Position numbers and translations under genes: made by a program. A stretch of 64,000 nt of DNA, from the NCBI RefSeq assembly GCF_014646055.1, contig NZ_BMMS01000009.1, positions 174,679 to 238,678 on the forward strand, given 5' to 3'. The notes under the pieces were generated by a model. That model worked only from the letters and a program-made list of their open reading frames with translations, did not search any database and was not told where the DNA came from. Position 1 is the stretch's first letter. Every line of letters begins with the position of its first letter. This stretch comes from Wenjunlia tyrosinilytica. GTDB taxonomy: Bacteria; Actinomycetota; Actinomycetes; Streptomycetales; Streptomycetaceae. Below are positions 33,489 through 44,001 of this stretch, one piece after another.

Positions 33489-33510
33489 TGCGGCTCCTCG
33501 ACTCGTGCGG

Positions 33511-33529
33511 CTGCAACGCGGCGTTGCAG
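33511..33529. promoter_or_regulatory. Perfect palindrome upstream of the MoaD/ThiS gene
   Basis: CTGCAACGC, one central G and GCGTTGCAG form a perfect 9-bp inverted repeat, 23-41 nt ahead of the MoaD/ThiS start. Its size and position fit a repressor operator. The binding protein is unknown; the TGCAACGC core partly resembles the palindrome at 12945. Confidence 0.55.
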
Positions 33530-33598
33530 GGTGTCCATCATGGCGGGTTTCTCCACGACCCCCGCAACAGCCTGTGGACAACTCGGCGATGGCCCAGG

Positions 33599-34480
33599 TC
33601 AGCCGGTGTGCCCGCCCAGCCAGACGCCGATGCGGCGCAGGAGCTCCGGAGCCGCCGCGTTCTCCGCGTGGCCGAAGCCCGGCTCGATCCACAGCTCGCA
33701 TCCGGGCCCGGCCGCCTCGGCGAGCGACCTCGGATGGTCCAGCGGGAAGTAGGCGTCCCGATCGCCGTGCACGACGAGCAGGGGCGTGGGCCCCATCCGG
33801 CACACCGCCTCCACGGGGGACAGCGGCACCGGGTCCCAGTCCTCCGGGTGGATCCTGGTCCCCAGCCCCAGCCGGGAGACGATCCGGCCGCTGGGCCGGG
33901 TGACCACCCAGTGCAACCGGCGCATGGGGGCGGTTCCGCGGTAGTACCAGCGCGCGGGGGAGCTCACCGACACCACCGCGTCGGCATGTGCTTCCGTGCG
34001 CCCCCCAGTGTGCGCGCCCTCTCCCCCGCGCGGCCCCATTCCTCCCCCGTTGAGCCCCGCCTGGCGCAGCACGACCGAACCGCCCATGGAGAAACCCACG
34101 GTCGCCACCCGTTCATGCCCCAGGGACCGGGCCCAGACCACCGCCGCGTCGAGGTCCAGCACCTCCCGGTCACCCACCGTGGAGCGCCCGCCGGAATTCC
34201 CGTGGCCGCGAAACGAGAAGGTGACCACCGCCCCGTACTCGCAGAGCACGGCGGCCGCCCGCCGCACCGCCGGTCTGCGCAGCGCTCCGGTGAACCCGTG
34301 GGCGACGACGATCGCCAGGTCAGCGGCCGGATCGGCGGCCGCCCGCAGGGCCGGTCGGTAGGCCGCTTCGATCCTCACGCCGTCGTCGGTCAACAAGGCC
34401 GCGAGGCGTCCACCGTCAGAACGGGGAGTGTTCGTGCGTATACGGGCTCGTACCGGGTGGGTCTCTGCTCCGGGCTCCAT
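33599..34480 (-). CDS. Alpha/beta hydrolase
   Basis: Serine-type alpha/beta hydrolase of 293 aa. [14 protein letters not shown] gives the oxyanion [17 protein letters not shown] holds the nucleophile Ser (GxSxG). [16 protein letters not shown] provides the acid, and PGFGHAENA the catalytic His. It resembles lysophospholipase- or peptidase-like hydrolases with a cap between strands 6 and 7. There is no signal peptide. ATG 34480 has AGGAG about 10 nt upstream. It is divergent from glnR across about 190 bp. Substrate unknown. Confidence 0.85.
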   Translation of the reverse strand: MEPGAETHPVRARIRTNTPRSDGGRLAALLTDDGVRIEAAYRPALRAAADPAADLAIVVAHGFTGALRRPAVRRAAAVLCEYGAVVTFSFRGHGNSGGRSTVGDREVLDLDAAVVWARSLGHERVATVGFSMGGSVVLRQAGLNGGGMGPRGGEGAHTGGRTEAHADAVVSVSSPARWYYRGTAPMRRLHWVVTRPSGRIVSRLGLGTRIHPEDWDPVPLSPVEAVCRMGPTPLLVVHGDRDAYFPLDHPRSLAEAAGPGCELWIEPGFGHAENAAAPELLRRIGVWLGGHTG

Positions 34481-34674
34481 GTGGGCTATTCTCCTAGCCA
34501 GAGGGATCCGGGCAGTGTTGCCCCCGGGTCCCTTTGCGCTTTCACGCACGTCCTACGGGGGCACCGGGAGCCCCCGTAAGGGCGCCGGAGGAGTGCAGTG
34601 TCACGAAGAAGGAACGATTGTTGAGCTGTGCCGCCGTAACGCTGAGGTCCCAGCGGGGACCGAGGAGGGTCGCA

Positions 34675-34755
34675 ATGGGCAAGCGAAGTGTGCAGGACCG
34701 ACCGGACATCCGCAGAGACCGTGCTGCCCGCAACCCGAGGGGTGGGGCCCGATGA
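34675..34755 (+). CDS. Possible 26-aa peptide coupled to glnR
   Basis: A reading frame of 26 codons begins with ATG ([20 protein letters not shown]) after an excellent GAGGAGGGT site. Its TGA overlaps the glnR ATG (ATGA). The peptide is very basic. Translation of it could deliver ribosomes to glnR, whose own upstream region (CGAGGGGTGGGGCCCG) also has a purine-rich site. It might be a leader or just chance; conservation would decide. Confidence 0.4.
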   Translation: MGKRSVQDRPDIRRDRAARNPRGGAR

Positions 34756-35549
34756 GCTCTCTGCTGCTGCTGACCAACGCTCTCCAGCCGTCCACCGAGG
34801 TCCTGCCCGCGCTGGGCCTGCTCCTGCACAGCGTCCGGGTCGCCCCGGCCGAGGGCCCCGCGCTCGTCGACACCCCGGGCGCCGACGTGATCCTCGTCGA
34901 CGGCCGCCGCGACCTGCCGCAGGTACGCAGCCTGTGCCAGCTGCTGCGCTCCACCGGCCCCGGCTGCCCCCTGATCCTCGTCGTCACGGAGGGCGGCCTG
35001 GCCGCCGTCACCGCTGAGTGGGGTGTGGACGACGTCCTGCTCGACACCGCGGGACCCGCCGAAGTGGAGGCCCGGCTGCGGCTCGCCGTCGGGCGTCTGC
35101 AGGTCGTGGCCGACGACAGCCCGATGGAGATCCGCAGCGGCGACCTGTCCGTGGACGAGGCCACCTACAGCGCCAAGCTCAAGGGCCGTGTGCTCGATCT
35201 CACCTTCAAGGAGTTCGAGCTGCTGAAGTACCTCGCCCAGCACCCGGGCCGGGTCTTCACCCGCGCCCAGCTCCTCCAGGAGGTCTGGGGGTACGACTAC
35301 TTCGGCGGCACCCGCACGGTGGACGTCCATGTGCGGCGGCTTCGCGCCAAATTGGGCCCGGACAACGAGGCGCTGATCGGCACCGTGCGCAACGTCGGCT
35401 ACCGCTTTGTCACCCCCGAGAAGCCGGAGCGCGCCGAGAAGCCCGAGCGCTCCTCCGACAGCGAGGACCGCTCCTCCGGTGGGACCGAGCCCGGCGAGGA
35501 GGCATCCGTGGCCGTCGCACCCTCCAGAGGTGCCGATAAACCCGCGTAG
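34752..35549 (+). CDS. glnR: Nitrogen regulator GlnR (orphan OmpR-type)
   Basis: Global nitrogen regulator of 265 aa. The N-terminal receiver-like domain starts [20 protein letters not shown] and keeps D50 ([10 protein letters not shown]) but lacks a normal acidic pocket and the conserved Lys (LLDTAGP), as in GlnR, which works without phosphorylation. The winged-helix domain contains [20 protein letters not shown] and [16 protein letters not shown] tail of about 35 acidic/Ser-rich residues follows. It controls glnA, amtB, nitrite reductase and other nitrogen genes by binding GTnAC-n6-GaAAC sites. No kinase is adjacent. Start ATG 34752; a LacI gene follows after 9 nt. Confidence 0.93.
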   Translation: MSSLLLLTNALQPSTEVLPALGLLLHSVRVAPAEGPALVDTPGADVILVDGRRDLPQVRSLCQLLRSTGPGCPLILVVTEGGLAAVTAEWGVDDVLLDTAGPAEVEARLRLAVGRLQVVADDSPMEIRSGDLSVDEATYSAKLKGRVLDLTFKEFELLKYLAQHPGRVFTRAQLLQEVWGYDYFGGTRTVDVHVRRLRAKLGPDNEALIGTVRNVGYRFVTPEKPERAEKPERSSDSEDRSSGGTEPGEEASVAVAPSRGADKPA

Positions 35550-35552
35550 ACT
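35547..35552 (+). promoter_or_regulatory. Candidate -10 for a leaderless LacI-family mRNA
   Basis: TAGACT overlaps the glnR stop (TAG) and ends 6 nt before the GTG at 35559. This spacing fits transcription starting at the GTG. No clear -35 is visible. Confidence 0.4.
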
Positions 35553-35558
35553 GCTGCC

Positions 35559-36581
35559 GTGCCCAAGGTGACGCGCGACGATGTGGCCAGGCTGGCGGGA
35601 ACCTCGACCGCGGTTGTCAGCTACGTCATCAACAATGGACCCCGGCCCGTGGCCCCGGCGACCCGGGAGCGGGTGCTGGCGGCGATCAAGCAGCTCGGCT
35701 ACCGCCCGGACCGGGTGGCCCAGGCCATGGCGAGCCGCAGGACCGACCTCATAGGCCTGGTGCTGCCCGACGCCCGGCAGCCGTTCTTCGCGGAAATGGC
35801 CCACGCCGTCGAACAGGCGGCGGCCGAGCGCGGCAAGATCGTCCTGATCGGCAACAGCGACTACATCGACGAGCGCGAGGTGCACTACCTGCGCGCCTTC
35901 CTCGGGATGCGTGTCTCCGGTCTGATCCTCATCAGCCAGGGCCCCTCCGAGCACGCCGCCGAGGAGATCGCGGCATGGGACGCGCGTGTGGTCCTGCTGC
36001 ACCGCCGCCCGGACGCGATCGACGACGTGGCGGTGCTGACCGACGACGTCGGCGGCGCCCAGCTCACCACCCGGCATCTGCTCGAGCACGGCCATGAGTA
36101 CGTGGCCTGCCTCGGCGGCCCCGAGACCACCCCGGACACCGGCGACCCGGTCACCGACCACGTCGAGGGCTGGAAGCGGGCCATGGCGGAGGCGGGCCGC
36201 TCGGTGGAGGGACGGCTGTTCTCGGCGCCGTTCAACCGCTACGACACCTACCGGGTCGCCCTGGACCTGCTCAGTGGCCCCTCCCGCCCGCCGGCGATCG
36301 TCTGCGCCACCGACGACCAGGCGATCGGTGTACTGCGCGCCGCTCGTGAGCTGAAGCTCGACGTTCCCGGCGACCTGGCAGTCGCCGGGTTCGACGACGT
36401 CAAGGAGGCAGCACTCACCGATCCTCCGCTGACCACGGTCTCCTCCGACCGGCAGGCCATGGCGCGTGCCGCGGTCGATCTCGTCCTCGACGAGTCGCTG
36501 ATGGTCGGGGGCGCCAAGCGGCAGCGGGTGCGGCAGTTCCCGTCGCGACTGGTGATCCGCCGCTCCTGCGGCTGCCCGTAG
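35559..36581 (+). CDS. LacI-family transcriptional regulator
   Basis: Repressor-type regulator of 340 aa. The LacI HTH ([20 protein letters not shown], then [20 protein letters not shown] with the hinge helix [12 protein letters not shown]) is followed by a periplasmic-binding-protein-like effector domain (about 62-340; [40 protein letters not shown]). The C-terminus is Cys-containing (RRSCGCP), common in actinobacterial members. It starts with GTG, 9 nt after glnR, and may be read with it or from a leaderless promoter. No sugar operon is adjacent, so the effector is unknown. Confidence 0.92.
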   Translation: MPKVTRDDVARLAGTSTAVVSYVINNGPRPVAPATRERVLAAIKQLGYRPDRVAQAMASRRTDLIGLVLPDARQPFFAEMAHAVEQAAAERGKIVLIGNSDYIDEREVHYLRAFLGMRVSGLILISQGPSEHAAEEIAAWDARVVLLHRRPDAIDDVAVLTDDVGGAQLTTRHLLEHGHEYVACLGGPETTPDTGDPVTDHVEGWKRAMAEAGRSVEGRLFSAPFNRYDTYRVALDLLSGPSRPPAIVCATDDQAIGVLRAARELKLDVPGDLAVAGFDDVKEAALTDPPLTTVSSDRQAMARAAVDLVLDESLMVGGAKRQRVRQFPSRLVIRRSCGCP

Positions 36582-36807
36582 GCTCCGAGGGCTACCGGGG
36601 GGAGCCGGCCCGCGACGGCCTCTCGGCTCTCGACCGGGTGGCCGCCCGCGCACCGGACGCGGTCGTTGGTTCGTCCCCCGGGGGCGCGGGCTGTCGATCG
36701 CCGCGAGGGCGGCGGGCCCGGCGCCGGCATCGGTGCGGATGCCGACACCGAGCCCGATGGAGGCATCGGTGCCCCTGGAGGAACTCCCGGAGCGCCTGCT
36801 CGACGAC

Positions 36808-38619
36808 CTACTTGATGATCGTGATGCGGTCGGCCGCGGGCGGGGCCAGCGGGGACGCCGCGGAGGAGTGCGCGGTCAGATACCCGGTGAACAGGTCGAG
36901 GTCGGAGGCGCCGACCAGTTTGTTCTTGCCCTCCTTGAAGGCGGCGAAGCCGTCGCCACCGCCGCCGAGGAACTCGTTCATCGCCACCCGGTAGGTCTTC
37001 GCCGGGTCCAGCGGCTGCCCGTCGAGCTTGACCGAGTCGGTGACGACGCGGGCGGCACCGGTCTTGGTCATGTCGAGGGTGTAGGTGAAGCCCTTGGAGA
37101 CCTGGAGGATCCTCGGGCTGGCCTCGTTGGAACCGCTGACCTGCTGCTGGAGCGCCGAGACGATCTGGGCCCCGGTGAGGTCGAAGACGTTCATCATGTT
37201 GGTGAACGGCTGCACGGTGAAGGCCTCGCCATAGGTGACGACGCCGTCCCCCTCGCTCCCCGACGCCTTGTAGGCGAGGTCGGAGCGGATACCGCCCGGG
37301 TTCATGAAGGCGATCCGCGCACCGCCCTTGTCCGCTGCGGCCGTGCCCTCCAGTTGGGCGTCGGCGATGACGTCGCCGAGCGGGAGTTCGGGGGAAGCGC
37401 TGCCGCGGCCGTTGATGTCGGCGGAGATGTAGCCGACGGAGCGCCCGGCGATCGGGGCGGCAAGCTTGTTCCACCGCGCGATCAGGTCGGTCATGTCCGC
37501 GGCCTTGGGCTGGTCACGGCGCACGACATGGTTGGCCGCGGCGACCGAGGTGCGCACGATGTCGTGCGTACACCGGTCGTACGTCATCTCCAGGTCGGTG
37601 TAGAGGCGGCCGAACGAGGCGGCGCTGGTGACCGTGCGGGGGTTGCCGGCCGGGTCCGGGACAGTGCACGCGTACGGCTGGTGGGTGTGGCCGGTGACCA
37701 GGGCGTCGACCTGCGGGTCGATGTTCTTGGCGATGTCCACGATCGGGCCGGAGATGCCGTTGCCCGGCGCGTCGCAGTCGAAGTCGAACGTGGTGTTGGC
37801 CGGGGGCAGACCGCCCTCGTGGATGAGCGCGACGATGGACTTCACGCCCTGGCGCTCGAGCTTCTTGGCGTACTTGTTGATCGTCTCGACCTCGTCGTGG
37901 AACTTCAGCCCCTTGACGCCCTCGGCGGTGACGACGTCGGGGGTGCCCTCCAGTGTCACGCCGATGAAGCCGATCTTGACCCCGCCGGGCATCCGCTTGA
38001 CCCAGTACGGGTCGAGGATGGGGCGGCCGGTCTTCTCGTTCGTCACATTCGCGGCGAGGTAGGGGAAGTCGGCGCCCTGGAAGGCCGGCTTTCCGTAGCA
38101 GCCGTCCTTCGGGTGGCAGCCGCCCCGCTGCATGCGCAGCAGTTCGGCCCTGCCCTCGTCGAACTCGTGGTTGCCGACGCTGGTGACGTCGAGGCCGAGC
38201 TTGTTCATCGCCTCGATCGTCGGCTCGTCGTGGAACAGACCGGACAGCAGCGGGCTGGCACCGATCATGTCGCCCGCGGCGGCGGTGACGGAGTACCGGT
38301 GGCCCTCGCGCGCCTTGCGCAGCGAGGTGGCGAGGTACTCCACGCCGCCCGCCGGGGTCTTGACGATGTTTCCGGCCGCGTCCTTCTCGGTGACCGTGCC
38401 GGAGGAGCCCTGCGGCGGCTCGAGGTTGCCGTGGAAGTCGTTGAACGACAGCAGTTGCACATCGACGGTCCGGCTGTGCGGGTGGTGCCAGTCCTGGTGC
38501 GCCTCCTGGCCGCTGGCCGAGGGCGTCGCCGCGACCAGCGAGCCGATGAGGACGGCGACCCCGGCGGTCGCGGCGGCCAACGGTCTGCGTGAGGTACGGC
38601 GCTTGGGTGTCGCGGACAT
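36808..38619 (-). CDS. Secreted bifunctional 5'-nucleotidase/metallophosphatase (UshA type)
   Basis: Exported phosphoesterase of about 603 aa. A signal peptide (RRPLAAATAGVAVLIGSLVA, cut near SASGQEA) precedes the metallophosphatase domain with VQLLSFNDFHGNLEPP, VTSVGNHEFDEG and LVTGHTHQPY motifs (metal ligands). A 5'-nucleotidase C-terminal domain follows (GGARIAFMNPGGIRSDL, YRVAMNEFLGGGGDGF). It releases phosphate from extracellular nucleotides, which suits a phosphate-scavenging role. ATG 38619 follows GAAGGGG; ATG 38634 is an in-frame alternative. I found no convincing PHO box directly upstream. The 226 bp after its stop, up to the LacI gene, show only weak hairpins. Confidence 0.92.
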   Translation of the reverse strand: MSATPKRRTSRRPLAAATAGVAVLIGSLVAATPSASGQEAHQDWHHPHSRTVDVQLLSFNDFHGNLEPPQGSSGTVTEKDAAGNIVKTPAGGVEYLATSLRKAREGHRYSVTAAAGDMIGASPLLSGLFHDEPTIEAMNKLGLDVTSVGNHEFDEGRAELLRMQRGGCHPKDGCYGKPAFQGADFPYLAANVTNEKTGRPILDPYWVKRMPGGVKIGFIGVTLEGTPDVVTAEGVKGLKFHDEVETINKYAKKLERQGVKSIVALIHEGGLPPANTTFDFDCDAPGNGISGPIVDIAKNIDPQVDALVTGHTHQPYACTVPDPAGNPRTVTSAASFGRLYTDLEMTYDRCTHDIVRTSVAAANHVVRRDQPKAADMTDLIARWNKLAAPIAGRSVGYISADINGRGSASPELPLGDVIADAQLEGTAAADKGGARIAFMNPGGIRSDLAYKASGSEGDGVVTYGEAFTVQPFTNMMNVFDLTGAQIVSALQQQVSGSNEASPRILQVSKGFTYTLDMTKTGAARVVTDSVKLDGQPLDPAKTYRVAMNEFLGGGGDGFAAFKEGKNKLVGASDLDLFTGYLTAHSSAASPLAPPAADRITIIK

Positions 38620-38775
38620 GAGTCCCCTTCTCATGAGCGGGATGGTGCTGTGGTGCTGCTACTCACCGGTTCGGTGCGGGCCGAGCCTACGGTCAACGCG
38701 CGTAGCCTGTCAGGAGACGGACGGTAACGAGCAGGTTTCCAATCCCCCTTCTCGGCCACATCCCGGGCGCGGTCG

Positions 38776-38781
38776 TAGAGT
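38776..38781 (+). promoter_or_regulatory. -10 element for leaderless mshD
   Basis: TAGAGT ends 6 nt before the mshD ATG at 38788, and there is no ribosome-binding site, so mshD is probably leaderless. The -35 region is weak. Confidence 0.45.
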
Positions 38782-38787
38782 CGCCAC

Positions 38788-39741
38788 ATGACCGCAGCAC
38801 GGGACGCCATCCGCAGTGTCGAGATCCTCGACGAGCTTTCGCCGCAGGCCGCGCAGGCCGTCTTCGACCTCATCGAGGAGGCCGCGGAGCACGACGGGCA
38901 GTCGGCGGTCTCGGAGCAGGGCAGGCTGCAACTGCGCAGGCGCCGCGAGGGCGTTCGCCATCTACTGCTGCGCCAAGGCGGTGAACTCGCCGGGTACGCC
39001 CAGCTCGAGGACACCGACCCCGTCGAGGCGCCCGCCGCCGAACTCGTCGTCCGCCCCGCGCTGCGCCACCGCGGCCACGGCCGGGCGCTCGGCCAGGAAC
39101 TGCTCGCCCTGTCGGGCCGCAGGCTTCGCGTCTGGGCCCACGGCGGCCATCCCGCGGCCCGCCATCTCTCGGGGGCGCTGGGGCTGGCCCTCTTCCGCGA
39201 GCTGCGGCAGATGCGCCGGCCGCTCGACCGGGGACCGGAATTGCCGGAGCCGGTGCTCCCCAGGGGCGTCACGGTGCGCACCTTCGTTCCCGGCAAGGAC
39301 GACAGCGCCTGGCTCGCCGTCAACGCGGCAGCCTTCTCCCACCACCCCGAGCAGGGCTCATGGACACGTGAGGACCTCGCCGACCGCTTCGCCGAGCCGT
39401 GGTTCGACCCCGAGGGCTTCTTCCTCGCCGTCCGCGGGGGCGGGGAAGAGGGCAGTGAAGGGGAAGGGGGAGGGGACGGGGAGCGGGTCGTCGGCTTCCA
39501 CTGGACGAAGATCCACAAGCAGGAGCAGCTCGGGGAGGTCTATGTCCTGGGCGTCCACCCGTCCGAGCAGGGCACCGGTCTGGGCAAGGCGCTCACCGCG
39601 ATCGGCCTGCGCCACCTCGCCCTCACCCAGCCGACCGCGATGCTGTACGTGGACGCGGACAATGTGCCCGCCGTCACCGTCTACGAGCGGCTGGGCTTCA
39701 CGGTCCACGACGTGGACCTGATGTACCGCACGGAGACCTGA
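38788..39741 (+). CDS. mshD: Mycothiol synthase MshD
   Basis: Acetyl-CoA:Cys-GlcN-Ins acetyltransferase of 317 aa, the last step of mycothiol synthesis. Two GNAT domains are visible: domain 1 with [20 protein letters not shown], domain 2 with [20 protein letters not shown] and the C-terminal [20 protein letters not shown]. An acidic Gly/Glu insertion of about 16 residues ([16 protein letters not shown]) sits between strands in domain 2 and is unlikely to affect the active site. It partners with mshA (5955-7301). Position beside the glnR region and upstream of the pst genes is as in M. tuberculosis (from memory). Confidence 0.94.
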   Translation: MTAARDAIRSVEILDELSPQAAQAVFDLIEEAAEHDGQSAVSEQGRLQLRRRREGVRHLLLRQGGELAGYAQLEDTDPVEAPAAELVVRPALRHRGHGRALGQELLALSGRRLRVWAHGGHPAARHLSGALGLALFRELRQMRRPLDRGPELPEPVLPRGVTVRTFVPGKDDSAWLAVNAAAFSHHPEQGSWTREDLADRFAEPWFDPEGFFLAVRGGGEEGSEGEGGGDGERVVGFHWTKIHKQEQLGEVYVLGVHPSEQGTGLGKALTAIGLRHLALTQPTAMLYVDADNVPAVTVYERLGFTVHDVDLMYRTET

Positions 39742-39932
39742 GCGCCGGCCCCGTTCTCCGCCTCCCCGCCTACCCGCGGCCCCGCTGCCGCCCGTTCTCC
39801 CCGGTCCGCCCGCGCCGGCGGCCCGAACCGCTGCCGGACCCTGCCGCGCACCACCCGGACCCCGCCGGACCAGCCAGGATCCGGTGGGTGCCCCGGAAGG
39901 CTCTCTCCCGCTTTCCTGTGCGCCATGTCCTC

Positions 39933-39964
39933 GTTACCGTCGGTTCAAACTCGGTTGCGAACAT
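39933..39964 (+). promoter_or_regulatory. PHO-box-like repeats upstream of ppk
   Basis: In the 397-bp gap before ppk, GTTACCGTCG (39933), GTTCAAACTCG (39943) and GTTGCGAACAT (39954) follow each other at 10- and 11-nt steps. This resembles a degenerate PHO box and fits known PhoP control of ppk in streptomycetes. The rest of the gap shows no gene. Confidence 0.55.
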
Positions 39965-40138
39965 CGGCCAATGCAGCCCGTAGTCGCCTGTGCGCCGCGT
40001 CGCCCCGGCGCGCTCGCGCCGACGTCTCCGACACCGTTCGACAAGACAACGTTGGACAATGAGATCAACGCGGTGGAGGACGGGCGCGCAGTGGACGGCC
40101 CGGTCCGCCACACCGCACCGGAGGAGGAGCAGGCCGCT

Positions 40139-42373
40139 ATGAACCACCCCAGCTCTGCGAGCCAGGCGGCTGGAACAACGGGTTCCGGTTCCACCACGAC
40201 CGGGCGGGTCAAGCTCGTGCCCGACCTGGAGACCAACGGGGCCGCGGTCCTCCCTGACGGCACCGCCCCCGCCGAGGGCGCGCTCGAGGAGCTTCCCAAG
40301 AACCGCTTCCTCGACCGTGAGCGCAGCTGGCTGGCGTTCAACGAGCGGGTGCTCGAGCTCGCCGAGGACCCCGCGACCCCGCTGCTGGAGCGCGCCGCCT
40401 TCCTGGCGATCTTCTCCAGCAACCTCGACGAGTTCTTCATGGTCCGCGTCGCCGGCCTGAAGCGGCGGATAGCCACCGGTGTCGCCCAGCGTTCCGCCTC
40501 CGGCCTCCAGCCGCGCGAGGTGCTCGACTCCATCTGGTCCAGGAGCCGTGAGCTCATGGCCCGGCACGCCGCCTGCTTCACCCACGAGGTGGCGCCCGAG
40601 CTGGCCGCCGAGGGCATCGAGATCATCCGGTGGAGCGAGCTGACGGAAAAGGAGCAGTCCCGGCTGTTCTCCCTGTTCCGCCAGCAGATCTTCCCCGTCC
40701 TGACCCCGCTGGCCGTCGACCCGGCCCACCCCTTCCCGTACATCTCCGGGCTCTCGCTCAACCTCGCGGTCGTCGTCCGCAACCCGGTCAGCGGCCACAA
40801 GCACTTCGCCCGTGTGAAGGTGCCGCCGCTGCTCTCCCGCTTCTACGAGGCGTCCCCGCAGCGCTACGTCCCCCTCGAGGACGTGATAGGCGCCCACCTC
40901 GAAGAGCTCTTCCCCGGCATGGAGGTCCTGGCCCACCACACCTTCCGGGTCACCCGCAACGAGGACCTCGAGGTCGAGGAGGACGACGCCGAGAATCTGC
41001 TCCAGGCCCTGGAGAAGGAGCTCATGCGGCGCCGCTTCGGCCCGCCCGTGCGCCTGGAGGTGGAGGAGACCATCGCCCCCGACGTCCTGGACCTGCTCGT
41101 GCGCGAGCTCAAGATCAAGGACGCCGAGGTCTACCCGCTGCCCGGCCCACTGGACCTGACCGGCCTGTTCGCCATCGCCGGGCTCGACCGGCCGGACCTG
41201 AAGTACCCCAAGTTCGTCGCCGGGACCCACCGCGACCTCGCCGAGGTCGAGAGCGCCTCCCCGCCGGACATCTTCGCCGCGCTGCGCGAGCGGGACGTGC
41301 TGCTGCACCACCCCTACGACAGCTTCTCCACCTCCGTGCAGGCGTTCCTGGAGCAGGCCGCGGCCGACCCGGACGTGCTGGCGATCAAGCAGACCCTGTA
41401 CCGCACCTCCGGCAGCACCTCCGGCGACTCCCCCATCGTGGACGCCCTGATCGACGCCGCCGAGTCCGGCAAGCAGGTGCTGGTGCTGGTGGAGATCAAG
41501 GCCCGCTTCGACGAGCAGGCGAACATCAAGTGGGCGCGCAAGCTCGAGGAGGCCGGCTGCCATGTCGTGTACGGCCTCGTGGGCCTCAAGACGCACTGCA
41601 AGCTCTCCCTGGTCGTGCGCCAGGAGGGCGACGTACTGCGCCGCTACTCCCACGTCGGCACGGGCAACTACCACCCCAAGACCGCCCGGCTGTACGAGGA
41701 CCTCGGCCTGCTCACCGCGGACCCGCAGGTCGGCGCCGACCTGTCCGACCTGTTCAACCGGCTCTCCGGGTACTCGCGCCGCGAGTCCTACCGGCGCCTG
41801 ATCGTCGCCCCGAAGTCCCTGCGCGACGGCCTGGTCAACCGGATCATGAAGGAGATAGCGCACCACCGCGCTGGCCGTCCCGCGTATGTGCGCATCAAGG
41901 TCAACTCGATGGTCGACGAGGGCGTCATCGACGCTCTCTACCGCGCCTCCCAGGCGGGTGTCCCCGTCGACGTCTGGGTCCGCGGAATCTGCGCGCTCAG
42001 ACCCGGCGTCCCCGGGCTCTCCGAGAACATCCGGGTGCGCAGCATCCTCGGGCGCTTCCTCGAGCACTCGCGGGTCTTCGTCTTCGGCAACGGCGGCGAG
42101 CCCGAGGTGTGGATCGGCAGCGCCGACATGATGCACCGCAACCTCGACCGGCGCATCGAAGCCCTGGTCAAGGTCACCGACCCGGCCCACCGGGCCTCCC
42201 TCAACCGACTGCTGGAAATGGGCACCTCCGACGAGACCGCGTCCTGGCACCTGACCCAGGACGGCGACTGGATCCGCCACAGCACCGACCCCGAAGGACG
42301 CCCGCTGCGTCATGTGCAGGAGTTTCTTATCGACGTCGCCCGGAGGCGCCGACGTGGCACGGCAGCACCCTGA
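40139..42373 (+). CDS. ppk: Polyphosphate kinase 1
   Basis: PPK1 of 744 aa that polymerises ATP terminal phosphate into polyphosphate, reversibly. In order: an N-terminal extension (about 1-50, low complexity), N domain ([32 protein letters not shown]), head domain ([20 protein letters not shown]) and two PLD-like C domains. The autophosphorylated His is in [37 protein letters not shown] carries the second conserved His. ATG 40139 follows GGAGGAGGAG with good spacing. Its last 20 nt overlap the CHAD gene, so both are translated together. Confidence 0.95.
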   Translation: MNHPSSASQAAGTTGSGSTTTGRVKLVPDLETNGAAVLPDGTAPAEGALEELPKNRFLDRERSWLAFNERVLELAEDPATPLLERAAFLAIFSSNLDEFFMVRVAGLKRRIATGVAQRSASGLQPREVLDSIWSRSRELMARHAACFTHEVAPELAAEGIEIIRWSELTEKEQSRLFSLFRQQIFPVLTPLAVDPAHPFPYISGLSLNLAVVVRNPVSGHKHFARVKVPPLLSRFYEASPQRYVPLEDVIGAHLEELFPGMEVLAHHTFRVTRNEDLEVEEDDAENLLQALEKELMRRRFGPPVRLEVEETIAPDVLDLLVRELKIKDAEVYPLPGPLDLTGLFAIAGLDRPDLKYPKFVAGTHRDLAEVESASPPDIFAALRERDVLLHHPYDSFSTSVQAFLEQAAADPDVLAIKQTLYRTSGSTSGDSPIVDALIDAAESGKQVLVLVEIKARFDEQANIKWARKLEEAGCHVVYGLVGLKTHCKLSLVVRQEGDVLRRYSHVGTGNYHPKTARLYEDLGLLTADPQVGADLSDLFNRLSGYSRRESYRRLIVAPKSLRDGLVNRIMKEIAHHRAGRPAYVRIKVNSMVDEGVIDALYRASQAGVPVDVWVRGICALRPGVPGLSENIRVRSILGRFLEHSRVFVFGNGGEPEVWIGSADMMHRNLDRRIEALVKVTDPAHRASLNRLLEMGTSDETASWHLTQDGDWIRHSTDPEGRPLRHVQEFLIDVARRRRRGTAAP

Positions 42374-43472
42374 CGCGCAGGTAGCCGCCACTGCCTCCGC
42401 TCAGCCCGTAACCCTCTCCGTCCTGGACGGCCTCACCGACGGCCTTCCCGAAGGCGCCACCGCGGGCGCCCTCCTGACCCGCTACCTCAACGAGCACGCG
42501 GCGGCCTTCCTCAGGGCCCTGCGTGCCCGCGCCGAGGGCACCGTGCCCGGCGGCACCGAGGACGAACCGCTCGAACTCCTGCTCGGCGCCGCCCGCAGGA
42601 TCGCCGCCACCCTGGAGACCTACCAGGGGCTCACCGACGCCGTCTGGGCGGCCACGCTGCGCGACGAGCTCGGCTGGCTGGTCTCCACCATCACGCGCGA
42701 GCACGAGTACGCGGCCCGTCTGGCCCGCCTGCTCACCGCACTTTCGCGGCTGGCCGGCGGCACGGACGCGGAGCTGCCGGTCGCCGGTGCGGCCAGGGCC
42801 GGGGCCCTGCTCGACCGGCAGCTGACCCTCGCCCGCACCCGCAGCCATTCGGCGGCGCTGCAGGCGCTCGGTTCCTCCCGGTTCCACGCCGTCGCCGACG
42901 CCGTGGCCGTGCTCGCCTCCGAGGTCCCGCTGTCGGCAGCCGCCCAGGCACCCGCCCGGGAAGCACTGCTGACCCCGGCCGAGGCCGCGCACAACCGTCT
43001 GGCCGAAGCGGCGACCGCCCTTCCCCTGGGGCGGGCCGCGACGGCCTACAACGGTGAGGCGCTGCTCGCCGCCCTGCACCAGATCCCGGCGCAGTCCAGC
43101 GGCACCGTGACCGCCCCCCGGTCCGCGCCGTCGGCCGCCCCGCTGCCCAGGGGGGCCGACGCCGAGCAGGACGCGCCCTGGCACCGCGTGCACGACCTGG
43201 CCGCGTCGTGCCGGTACGCCTTGGAGGCGTGCGGCGGCCCGCCCGAGGACCCGCGCTGCGAGCGGCTGCGCCGGGCCGTGCTCGTGCTGGAGCTGCACCG
43301 CGACGCCGCCGAGGCCGCCGCCGCTGCCGCCGCGGCGGCACGCACCCCGAGGATCGCCCCGGCGACCGCGTACGCGCTCGGGGTGCTCCACGCGGACCAG
43401 CGCCGGGAGGTGGAGTCGGCCCGCTACACCTTCAGCCGCCTCTGGCACCGCCCCACCCCGCCGGTTCCCTGA
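42354..43472 (+). CDS. CHAD-domain protein (polyphosphate-associated)
   Basis: All-helical protein of 372 aa with a CHAD domain split by low-complexity Ala-rich segments. Conserved His/Arg positions include [54 protein letters not shown] and the final [16 protein letters not shown] domains bind polyphosphate through basic surfaces and often colocalise with polyP granules. GTG 42354 has GGAGG 7 nt upstream and lies inside the ppk end (20-nt overlap), so dosage is tied to ppk. It probably acts as a polyP-granule protein; no enzymatic residues are visible. Confidence 0.85.
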   Translation: MARQHPDAQVAATASAQPVTLSVLDGLTDGLPEGATAGALLTRYLNEHAAAFLRALRARAEGTVPGGTEDEPLELLLGAARRIAATLETYQGLTDAVWAATLRDELGWLVSTITREHEYAARLARLLTALSRLAGGTDAELPVAGAARAGALLDRQLTLARTRSHSAALQALGSSRFHAVADAVAVLASEVPLSAAAQAPAREALLTPAEAAHNRLAEAATALPLGRAATAYNGEALLAALHQIPAQSSGTVTAPRSAPSAAPLPRGADAEQDAPWHRVHDLAASCRYALEACGGPPEDPRCERLRRAVLVLELHRDAAEAAAAAAAAARTPRIAPATAYALGVLHADQRREVESARYTFSRLWHRPTPPVP

Positions 43473-43543
43473 CCCGGGGCGCCGGGCAGGCGCCGCGCCC
43501 CGGGCCACCGCAGGAGGCAAGCACGAGGCAAGGAGGAGAACCC

Positions 43544-43975
43544 ATGACCGATACGGCACCGGGCACTCGTACCGCCGTCCTCGCCGCAGGGGCCGTGGTG
43601 TGGCGCGAATCGCCCTTCGGGGACCACATCGAACTCGCCCTCGTACACAGACCGAAGTATGACGACTGGTCCTTTCCCAAAGGGAAGCTCCACCGGGGCG
43701 AGAGCTTCCGCCAAGCGGCGCTTCGCGAGGTCAGGGAGGAAACTGGCCTCGACTGCGTATTGGGCAGGCAGCTGCCCACGGTCCACTACCTGGCCAACGG
43801 TCGGCCGAAGGAGGTGCGCTACTGGGAGGCGGTGCCGGTGGGTGGCTCCTTCGCCCCGTCCCACGAGGTGGACCGCATGGTGTGGCTGCCCGTGGGCGCG
43901 GCCCGAAGGCGTCTGACGCACGAACGGGACGAGAACCTTCTGGGCGCTCTGCTGGAGACGATCAACCATCCGTGA
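43544..43975 (+). CDS. Nudix hydrolase
   Basis: Nudix enzyme of 143 aa. The full Nudix box GKLHRGESFRQAALREVREE-TGL fits GX5EX7REUXEEXGU. It starts ATG 43544 after AGGAGGAG. WSFPKGKLHRGE and the RPKYDDW segment resemble MutT1-type and diadenosine/diphosphoinositol-polyphosphate hydrolases, which suits a site beside ppk. Possible substrates: oxidised nucleotides, ApnA or inorganic polyphosphate. It is transcribed with ppk-CHAD and followed by the pstS promoter. Confidence 0.9.
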   Translation: MTDTAPGTRTAVLAAGAVVWRESPFGDHIELALVHRPKYDDWSFPKGKLHRGESFRQAALREVREETGLDCVLGRQLPTVHYLANGRPKEVRYWEAVPVGGSFAPSHEVDRMVWLPVGAARRRLTHERDENLLGALLETINHP

Positions 43976-44001
43976 TCGGGTATCCCCTCCCGACAGTCAT
44001 G

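Noticed and set aside
34598..34624. 8-codon frame (GTG after GGAGGAG) upstream of glnR
   Set aside because: Too short to support; the start is close to the site and nothing else backs it. The 26-codon frame at 34675 is a better candidate.
36582..36807. Possible small gene or terminator between the LacI and nucleotidase genes
   Set aside because: Only weak, overlapping hairpins (GGCATC/GATGCC) and no frame with a ribosome-binding site.
39770..42391. Long minus-strand frame across ppk
   Set aside because: Antisense shadow of the strongly conserved ppk; no recognisable motif.
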